NCBI GenBank assembly: GCA_036172665.1
Contig: CM069876.1
Span: 7,254,001-7,318,000, forward strand
Length of the DNA: 64,000 bases
From: Prosopocoilus inquinatus
Lineage: Eukaryota > Arthropoda > Insecta > Coleoptera > Lucanidae
Reading direction: 5' to 3'
Position numbers and translations under genes: made by a program. Every line of letters starts with the position of its first letter. Position 1 is the stretch's first letter. Below the pieces are notes generated by a model. It did not search any database and was not told where the DNA came from. It saw nothing but the letters and a program-made list of their open reading frames with translations. This document shows positions 55,871-64,000 of this stretch, piece after piece.

Positions 55871-57252
55871 AATTATATTATGATTTGCACAATAAAGTCA
55901 TTTATTATTATTATTATATTAAAGAAATTCTAAATTATATATTACTCTAAATTTATATTTACATGTTTTTTGTAGTAGTAGGTGGTAGTGGTAGGTAGTA
56001 GTAGTAATAATAATTTAATCATTGAAAACTTTCTAAATTTTTGTAAACAATTCATTGCATTCTTGACAGTTGACATTCATAATAAAGTTTTAGTACCAAC
56101 CGACATTATTACCAAACTGATAACAGGCGAAAAAGTGTTCCTAAAACCAACTTGCACGTTGTAGCAGAACAATGCAGTGGGAATACGTGTAGAACGTGTT
56201 CCGAATCATATAGGTACAAATGGGAGACGGGACAGATTTGGGCAAATTTTGGGCTGACCAGGCGCTTTCACACAGTTTGTCATTTAGACTTGACGTTTGG
56301 TGTGGTTAAATTATACATAAATACTCATATTTTGATTTGAGTTTCATTTGTTTTATGCCACTGGGCTTTGTCAGAGACAACCATCTGGAATTTTTTTTAA
56401 TGGAAACCTAGATTTGTCATTTGGCATGCAATTGATTTAGAAATACAATACGGTATATCATAAACTTGTTTATTCTAAAATAACATGGAGTATTAAAAAC
56501 AAATTTACATAATATGGAGAACATTTTCTGCACAAATGGCTGTACATAAATACAGCTTATTCAAATTTTAACTAAAAGGCAATATTTCTGTGTTAACTAT
56601 TTATTGTCATAAATTTTAGCAATTTCTAACATTCTTTATCGCTTTTCCAATTTCAACTGATAGCAAATATCACAAGGATATTATTATAAGCTTATTTTCC
56701 TCACATAAAATCACTTGTAAAACACGGTTCAATTTCTATGGAAACAAATGTATTTATACTATCTGTCAACTACCTGTCAAATGACCAAACTAAACCTAAG
56801 TTGCCATTTAGAAAAAATCAAGACGGCGGCGCAAAAGACAATTTAAACTCATATCAAAATATGGGTATTTGGGTGTTTATGTACAATTTAACCCCACCAA
56901 ATGTCAAATCTTTGTCAAACCGTTACTACATAATCCGATTTGGTGCAATACTATTTGAGCGTCTTGTATACAGAATATTAAGTTACCTTAAGTGAAAAAG
57001 TGCAGAAATTAGATTATAAACTAAAGTTAAATCATTGACTTTAAACATGGTAATTAGATGTGGTTCGTGCGCTAGCCGTTATTTCTGATTTCTGATATTA
57101 AATTAAAATAATGCAACCGATATTTAAAATAAAGATTAAATCGAGACATCAAAAGAGATTCTGGGTTCTGTGCGAGTAAAGGTTGAAATGACACAGGAGT
57201 GTGCTAACCTGAGGTGTTATTTTTGGTTTCTGTGTGTATCCTGGGTCTTATA
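55871..57252. other. No recognised gene
   Basis: GTA/GTG-rich short repeat at 55975-56015; otherwise AT-rich without supported features. Confidence 0.4.
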
Positions 57253-57821
57253 CAGAGTGTTGCACTTTAAGACGCAGCATAGGAAATTCCATGTTAATTT
57301 AAAGGTGCTCGAATATTGGCTTCCCTAATTATAACAAAAAAATTCCGTCGAGGTTTTTTAAAGTACTCTTCCAGATGAATCTGTCTGTAAAGTTTGAGAA
57401 TTTTACATACGCTGGCTTTTAAGATACTTAAAAGAAGAATCTGTAACTAAATTCAATTTGTACTAAACTGTCAGCACATCCTTGATCAATGACAGTGAAA
57501 ACTGGGCAGATAACTAATAAATGTAATAGTTTTTGAAAAAGATTGATAGAAAAAGCTTTTCCAGTAATTTATTTTAACATTTACTGATCAAGGCCGTGCT
57601 GAAAGTTTAGAATAAATTAAATTTCCTCACTGATCTTTTTTTAAATATCTTGAAACTGAGCAAATGAAAAATTCTGAAACTTCACAAACAGATTCATCTT
57701 GAAGAGTACTTTCAGAATCCTGCACCGAATTTTGCTGTAAAATAATCAGGGAAGCCAATATTCGAGCACTTGTAAATTAACACGGGATTTGCTATGTTGC
57801 GTTGCAAAACGCAGCACCCTC
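57253..57821. mobile_element. Foldback MITE F, arms about 240 bp
   Basis: 569 bp flanked by TA. The left half (from CAGAGTGTTGCACTTTAAGA) and the reverse complement of the right half (from GAGGGTGCTGCGTTTTGCAA) align nearly end to end, sharing TGCTCGAATATTGGCTTCCCT and AGATGAATCTGT. Would form a very long hairpin RNA if transcribed. Confidence 0.85.
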
Positions 57822-58559
57822 TACATAAAATCAATAAATCTTTTGGTTATCCTGTCACAAGAGAAGGAGGATCAATCAACATTCCTCCAGGACCCAATCC
57901 TCGAGAGCCAACCAACGTGTGAAGAGTTAGCCGGACTACATAGCAATATGATGGTCATTATAATAAAATAGGAGTATGTATATTTTTTTGAGGCAACTCG
58001 GAATCTCAGCCCATATGCCATATGTTTTCAAAAATGGTGAAATTCTATATCGATTCTACTTTGTTTTAAAAAGTTTATTACCACTAGATAAATGTTACTA
58101 AATTAGAGATATTGGAAATCCCTCTATATTTGGACAATTAAATAAAATATGATTGATATCACCGACGCTTCACAAGTGCACGTCGGGGAGTCAACCAGTC
58201 TCAATCTATGCAAATGTGAAGGGAATTTGCCACGACCAAATTTTAACCTAGCAATAGTGGAATATAAGTAACGTGACACTTGAAAGTTCCTATGCCAAGG
58301 TTTAATATTAACTGTAGGATGGATTAGAGCGTACTGGGTCATTCATTACTATAAGATTTAATCCAATAAATTATTCCAGGTTTCGTGCAGAATCTCAAAT
58401 TTTATAACATTTTTTTATATTGCCTCTGTGTAATTTAAAATCAGCTTCTGTTTCATCAGTCAATACCCGCTTCACTTACAACTTTTTCATTAGGTATACG
58501 AGGTCTGGATATTAAATACCCGGATTGTTGCCGTAAATTTTTTATTGATAAAATTATTC

Positions 58560-58880
58560 AATTAACATTTAATCCCCTTCAATGTACTCTCCTTCCCTAT
58601 TCCTACATCGTTCCATTCGAATTTTCCATTGATGGAAACAGTGCGACGTAGGTCATTTTCCGACAAGATGTTTAATAGTCTTCTACGGATTCAAAAAGGG
58701 TGCCCTTGAACGTAGATTTAATCTAAGGAAACAAAAAAGTCACACGGAATCAGATCTGGCGAATACGGTGGATGTTCCAATAAAATATTAGAGTTTTGGC
58801 CAAAAATTGCTTTACGGAGAGCACGTCGTGAGCCGGCGCATTGTCTTGGTGCAGAATTCACGAGTTCTCTTTCCACAAAT
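58560..58880 (-). pseudogene. mariner transposase C-terminal remnant
   Basis: Minus strand: ILHQDNAPAH-like segment (reading across a frameshift), then NILLEHPPYSPDLIPCDFFVSLD and a decayed C terminus. HQDN and CDFF carry the second and third catalytic Asp. The N-terminal half and first Asp are missing. Family differs from B and C. Confidence 0.75.
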
Positions 58881-58883
58881 CTG

Positions 58884-59041
58884 GGGCCCTATTCACAAGT
58901 CGAGCGACAAGAGTCGCATGCGAAAATGACGTCAAAATGACGTAGTCTCTATACAAAACTATACAAATCGTTCGAGAATTGCATCATTTTGACGTCATTT
59001 TCGCATACGACTCTTGTCGCTCGATTCTAGAACACGGTCCC
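58884..59041. mobile_element. Palindromic MITE H inside mariner G
   Basis: GGGCCCTATTCACAAGTCGAG at the left and, in reverse complement, GGGACCGTGTTCTAGAATCGAG at the right; shared arms GAGCGACAAGAGTCG and GCGAAAATGACGTCA. CTGG occurs on both sides (possible target duplication). Confidence 0.75.
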
Positions 59042-59494
59042 TGGCCTTCTCTTCCGAACTCGTTCACGGAGATTTTTCGAAAACTTGTAAATATTAATGT
59101 TGGTTAACTGTATAGCCATCGGGAACTCAATTGATGTAGATAACACCTCGGATATCGAAAAAGACTACAAAATTGCTTTATGTGCAAAACTAGAATTTTG
59201 CACATAAAAGGAGGAATGAATACCTGTCAATACTCTTTCCATTCTATTGTTTTCCGCCTGTCAGGGCCTCTTTAAAAAAATGAGTCCGTGTATTTAATTT
59301 CCAGACCTCGTAATTTTGGACTGAGATTTTGCCCAGAAAAGAACATTTTTGTGTTTTTCAAATTATTGGGTGACAATTGCTGCTTTTATCTTCGGGATGC
59401 TAGGGCGAGTAAGACGTTTTTAGAATCCCTCATAATGCCGATATTGGTCTTAGGGATCTTTTGGGAGTAAAAATTACTATTATTATTAGTTTCT

Positions 59495-59572
59495 ACCATA
59501 ACGCTGTTTTCACACAACGCTATAGCGACAATATATCGCTATAGCGTCGTGCAAAGACAGTCTTATGGTAGA
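59495..59572. repeat. 78-bp hairpin element
   Basis: CTACCATAA...CGCTATAGCGAC mirrored by CGCTATAGCGTC...TTATGGTAG. Tiny MITE or cruciform. Confidence 0.65.
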
Positions 59573-59649
59573 AGTTAACTAGTTAATAAAATAAACTTTC
59601 AGTGGATAGCTTTAATTATATTTTTTTTTAAGTGAGGTTCAACCAGTAT

Positions 59650-60003
59650 TGTCACGAAGACTCTTTCGGAACAGCTGTATATAATTGTTAACGGGTCACT
59701 GCTGAGCTACGAATAATTGGGAAATTGCGGGGACAGAGTCGAGGTGGCACCGTCCAAGGAAGGTGGGCTCGGCAAGGTGACTCTATAGCGGTGCTCAATA
59801 AAGCCTAAAAGTGTTGTGGGGAGTTTTTGTCTGAAGAGGACCTTCCTGTTTCGAGATAAGACCGGGACAAGGTAAGAAACCCATTTGTCTATCGGGTAAA
59901 CTACCCCCCTAGTGCCTTTAGCCCATACCTGAGCGGCACCTTCTACCCAGAGCTACGTTATCCCAACGGCTACCTTTAGTAAGAGCGCAGAGAGAGTGTG
60001 ACA
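59650..60003 (+). mobile_element. Solo LTR
   Basis: 354 bp starting TGTCACGAAG and ending AGTGTGACA (inverted termini TGTCAC/GTGACA), flanked by the exact 4-bp duplication GTAT (59646-59649 and 60004-60007). A TATATAA-like box near 59687 and AATAAA at 59797-59802 lie in promoter-to-poly(A) order, which sets the plus orientation. GC-richer than the surroundings. No internal element remains, so it arose by LTR-LTR recombination. Different from the 126-bp LTR at 26 kb. Confidence 0.75.
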
Positions 60004-60007
60004 GTAT

Positions 60008-63000
60008 GTATAAATTGCGAAAACTACGAAAATTATAAGGTTTTTTAAAATTAAGCTTGAAGACATTGCTAATCTTCCTTCTACGTGATAATTTTTGTTT
60101 ACCTTATTTTTATGAACGCAAATAATATACGCTCCATAAAACACTACTTTAAAAGTATAATAAAATCCACAGCGTATAATAAAGAGTACTATCAAGTCGA
60201 ATTTTAAGCGAAAATCAAATGTAAATTGCTGATGCAATCGTCATAAATCAAAACACAAAAATAGCTGATGTCATTTCATCGGGATCAAGCTACTCGCATT
60301 GCATTAGAATTTAATGGGCGTCAGAATTTCTGTGTAGGTCATTTGACCTAATTATCTCGAATTATCTGGCCCCGCTTGTTATATCAACTTACATCACAGA
60401 ATACTCGTTATCGAAAGCAATTAAAATGAGAAAGTTGAACTGATTGAAATACCTGTGATCGCAGGCAGGGTGAAAAACAAAACCGTCCCACGTAATTAAT
60501 AAATAATTTTTCCGAAAACGTCAATCAACCAGCGCTATCAAACGACGATTTAAATTTAAAATTACGGCCTGCGATAAGCGCTTGAATTAACAAGCAATTC
60601 ATTTTACGATAAAACTTTATTATCGCACAATAAACATTGATTTTTATTTATACGGATATAATTACATTAAGTACTTTTTTGCAGTAATAATTATGGAATA
60701 AATGTTCAATTGGTGCCAAGTTTAATTCGAAACAGCAAGCAAAACTGAAGTGAAAGCAAAAATTAATTCTGTAACAGGTATAAATACTTCATGCAGATGA
60801 CCACATGTTATTTATAAGAGCCTAATAAATTTGTTTATCAAGAACATTGCTTTTTATGGATTAAAATATTTTACGTGACATAAATTACGAAAATTTAATT
60901 TACCACGAGACTGGCCAGTAATGCGGCGAAATTTAATCCCCGATCTTTGCAAACGTGTATATTCTGATTTTTTTTTTGTGATAAAAAAAGACCAGAAATG
61001 TGCCGTAGAAAATCTTGATTCAAAGTTCACTACACACCATATCCTCTTCTATCCTCTTTATTTATAAATGTGGGTAAAGGTAGTCATTACACGTTCTTCT
61101 GGCAGTCCTTAAAGGTTTGCCTGTGCAGGCAGAACTGTGTAGGTAAACCGGAACCTTCCGGAGAATTAATTTTTTTTAAGATTATCGGGCAGAGGCCCAC
61201 CGCTTTTGCTTCGCAGGCTAATGATTAATTTTTTACGACGCGCTGCTGACTAACTAAACACATTGCATTTCGCTAAGCTATAACGAGAATCGAATAAAAG
61301 AATACAAAAAATGCATATTTTAAGTTTCTGAGCATATTTTGTGAAAAAAAAGCATATTATTGTGAATTCTAATCAATTACACTAAAAAAGCTTTATCACT
61401 TGGGTCACTCGTACTTAAATAGTATGTCATTGCAAGTAAATATCGTCACGTTAGAAAAATCATATTCGAAAATCGTTTTTTACTTTCGGATTTACACAAA
61501 ATTTAACATGCGTTTTTTTAGATTTAATTGATAAAATTATTTAATTAGCATTTCACAAACACGGTCATCGACTCAGGCTTATCCGCCGCGGATATTGCCT
61601 AGCATGAATTTCCGCGTCGGCTTAGCTTGCAGATCAAAGTTCTTTTCGGTTAATAGAACATACGCAAAATTAACGTTTTAACCCTCCGTTAGGCGCGCTG
61701 TTTTCTGTAACGCGGTTAGTCGCGGTGTACCTCTCAGGTAGACGGCGGACGTCATTGGGGTTTTATGACAATAACGGTCAAGCGAAGGGTTGCTTGGGTT
61801 CATCCTTCCAGGAAATGATTCAAGACATATCAAACCAGGAATACTCTGCATCTCGGAATTCTAGCATTATTTGTTTCCGAAAAATTTATAAATAACTGAA
61901 GCATGTATCTGCTGGATACATGCGCGACTAACGGAGGGGGGTTAATAAAGGGACGCTAACGAATGGAATCTCACGTCGCTTAAACTTACTTACAATGCTT
62001 TACCAGCATATAATTTTTCATTCAAAACAATTAACGCGCTCGCCTCGTGCGGTTGTGATCATGTTAGTTAAATATTTAAGCTCTGCTGGTGGCGGCGATA
62101 TACTCGGTTATTCAACGCCCCTCTTCTATTTGCTCTTTTTCTACCTTTGTCTTACTTTTGATATAAGTAAAAGTGAGGCTACAGCGCGAAACGAATAAAT
62201 AGAACAAACGTAGTTGAATAAGCGAGTGTATCATTCTTACTATCAGAGCTTAAATTTGACAACAGTGGCACCATAAATGTGTTTTCGACGTGATGCAGAC
62301 TATTTTTGATACGTAGATCTTTGGACCCGAAATTTTAGAAACGTACTCTGTCACATCCTGCACGGTTAGTTTAAAAAGGGATATTTGTAAATCAATGCTG
62401 GCATTATTGATTCATTATTAATTTAGTACTCATTCGGTTTGGTAGGCATTCAGTTGTAAATCAGTTAGCCAATAATTAGTAGAAATGAGTATGTTGGAGT
62501 GAGTGAATCGGTGATGTGTTGGCCTTGGATGAAGAGCCCAAAGAACATTGACGGTAATGTAAAAACATTCATTATATTTACGTTCGGTCTTGTCAAGCAA
62601 ACGAGTGACTCTACGAGTAATAATTACATTTTCGAAGAAGCAACAATTAGCTGAGCCGGGAAATTTGTAAAAGACCATCCTTAATTTTAGTCGTAACTTT
62701 AATTCTATTTTAATTGAATTAGTATTAAATGTTAATTCAAATGTAATTTAGTGATTAAAATAAACCCGTAAAACCCATGAACGATTTAAAACTAACGTTC
62801 CCCTACCTCGTAACAATATTAACTAGAATACAATCTGTAAGCACTGATAAACAAATTGCGGTTTGACAGCTTGTAAATTGGACACATCTTTTTTTAGAAA
62901 CGCTGCATTCGATTCACATTCTGATTCAATTTTCCATTTTTCTTGTGTCGCAAGCGCTACGAAAATTTAGTACTCGGCCTCGTCCACAATAATTTCTACG

Positions 63001-63273
63001 AAGTGCACACGCTCGCATTACGTTCTTTCCCCTCCCGCTCAATAACAATTCAAACATCGGAGTCGCGGAAAGGTGGCAGGAATAAATAATATATTCGACG
63101 TAAAAAGTGTCCAACACTAAGTGGCCTGAATTCTTTTCCCTGATTATTACTCGTATTAATAACAATTTATCTAATGCCCGGTTTCTGAAACGATACATAA
63201 TATACATAATCTTTATATAGATATAAACTCAAGATAAACTCTTTACTTTATTATAATAACTTAATAATTTCTG
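60008..63273. other. No recognised gene
   Basis: Longest stretch without an identifiable element. Slightly GC-richer around 61560-61800 with CG dinucleotides. No ORF with recognisable content, no clear repeat. Confidence 0.4.
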
Positions 63274-64000
63274 AAATAAGAGGTGGACAAAATTATGGGT
63301 ACAATTTCTTTTTTAAATTTGTATTACATAAATTTCACCAGAATTAATATTTAGTATGACCTACCTCCCTTGGCTGCAATGACTGCTGTAAGTCGCCGTG
63401 GTATGCTGTCAATTAAATTTGTTATTATTTCTGCTGGAATTTCTTCCCAAGCAGCGATCAGTTTGTTAAAGTAAGATGTGGCATTTGTTACTCCTTCTCG
63501 TGAAATTTATCCGTCTAAATAAGCCCACAAGTGTTCAATTGGGTTTAGATCCAGACTTTGAGGCGGCCACTGAAGGACTTCAATGTCATTTTCTGGGAAA
63601 TAATTCTTAGCAACTCGCGAAGTATGCTTGGGATCGTTATCCTGTTGAAAAATAAAGTCGTCGTCAAGGTCCATCTTTTCGAGCGAAGGATATAAATTTT
63701 CTTCCAAACTTTGTACGTATGATATTCCTGTCATCGTACCTTCTATTCCAGCTAAATTACCTACACCGCTTTTACTAAAACAACCCCATACAAGAACATT
63801 ACCGCCTCCATGTTTAACTGTAGCTTCTACCATTTTAGAACTTAAGGCTTCTCCTACTCGCCTCCATACTCTACCTCTTCGTTTTGACCAAAAAAATTCA
63901 AATTTACTTTCATTCGATCACACCACTTTTGCCCAATAGGCTGGGGGTTTATTTACATGTTGTTTTGCAAATGCTAATCGTTTTTTCTTAATCCTTCTTT
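63274..64000 (-). mobile_element. Tc1-type element, continues past window end
   Basis: The left end near GGTGGACAAAATTATGGGTA resembles Tc1-type terminal repeats; the other end lies outside the window. Holds a broken DD34E transposase. Confidence 0.75.
63351..64000 (-). pseudogene. Tc1 transposase (DD34E), broken, partial
   Basis: Minus strand from the window edge: RLAFAKQHVNKPPAYWAKVV, a TGA for the usual Trp or similar, SNESKFEFFWSKRRGRVWR (first catalytic Asp replaced by Asn), MVEATVKHGGGNVLVWGCFS, IFQQDNDPKHTSRVAKNYF (second Asp), WPPQSLDLNPIEHLWAYL (Glu, 34 residues after the second Asp), an in-frame TAA after YLDG, then SREGVTNATSYFNKLI and a normal-looking end IPRRLTAVIAAKGGRSY at 63351. 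One frame runs throughout, with two stops and one catalytic substitution, so decay is by point mutation. N terminus outside the window. Confidence 0.9.

Larger units (their letters stand above)
58499..59310 (-). mobile_element. mariner relic G with nested MITE
   Basis: 812 bp flanked by TA; ends CGAGGTCTGGATATTAAATAC and (reverse complement) CGAGGTCTGGAAATTAAATAC. Contains the C-terminal half of a mariner transposase and a palindromic insertion. Confidence 0.85.

Noticed and set aside
57789..57971. 60-codon ORF with QEKEDQSTFLQDPILESQ
   Set aside because: Overlaps the end of MITE F, with no clear acceptor or conserved family; too weak to list as an exon.
1..64000. CRISPR arrays, operons, bacterial or phage genes
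   Set aside because: No spaced identical repeats, no Shine-Dalgarno-linked gene strings; introns, TA-target elements and non-LTR tails show a eukaryotic genome.

Overview
The window looks like insect nuclear DNA: AT-rich by eye, packed with eukaryotic transposable elements (mariner/Tc1, hAT, PIF/Harbinger, several non-LTR clades, a Penelope-like element, Ty3/gypsy), with spliced reading frames and no operons or bacterial-type genes. I found no rRNA, tRNA, CRISPR array or confidently identifiable host gene. The only host-gene candidates are one short coding exon ending in a splice donor (323-514) and a TATA-like promoter/first-exon arrangement near 4.66-4.74 kb. The window is best read as an intergenic or intronic repeat landscape.

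Layout. 0.6-1.8 kb: diverged tandem array, period about 326 bp. 2.8-7.8 kb: four inverted-repeat elements. 8.69-12.45 kb: a hAT-type element (8-bp target duplication CTCTATGG) carrying a non-LTR retrotransposon whose first ORF ends in an SGNH/GDSL esterase domain. 13.2-14.3 kb: duplicated unit and gag-like remnant. 16.1-17.4 and 32.2-33.5 kb: two dead copies of one Tc1/mariner family. 19.9-22.4, 22.7-24.2 and 45.0-47.3 kb: non-LTR relics. 25.5-28.8 kb: a mariner split by a young, internally deleted Ty3/gypsy element with near-identical 126-bp LTRs. 29.2-30.7 kb: PIF/Harbinger element with an apparently intact three-exon SANT/Myb-like gene. 38.06-39.12 kb: DD41D (rosa-like) transposase pseudogene. 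41.1-42.4 kb: sibling of the 25.5 kb mariner. 47.37-48.98 kb: Penelope-like element (reverse transcriptase plus GIY-YIG nuclease). 50-64 kb: mariner/Tc1 relics, MITEs, a solo LTR, and a Tc1 relic leaving the window.

Most interesting system. A short repeat family at 17.78-17.96, 19.96-20.12, 43.69-44.09 and 47.58-47.99 kb carries a type-I hammerhead ribozyme: core CTGAAGA and GAAAC, stem II, a self-complementary stem III ACAG/CTGT, then the GTC cleavage triplet and a closing stem I. Two copies are flanked by exact 12-bp target duplications. One lies inside the Penelope-like element and shows a 185-bp head-to-tail period plus an inverted junction. The Penelope-like element has its own, different hammerhead in its 3' region. 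This is the arrangement expected of a retrozyme-like, circular-RNA-derived parasite mobilised by Penelope machinery; that functional link is inference.

The nested insertions give a relative order: hAT before the SGNH non-LTR; mariner before gypsy; Penelope-like and Jockey/CR1-like elements before the hammerhead repeats; the 45-47 kb non-LTR before its 600-bp MITE; the 58.5 kb mariner before its palindromic MITE. Nearly all transposase and RT frames are broken.
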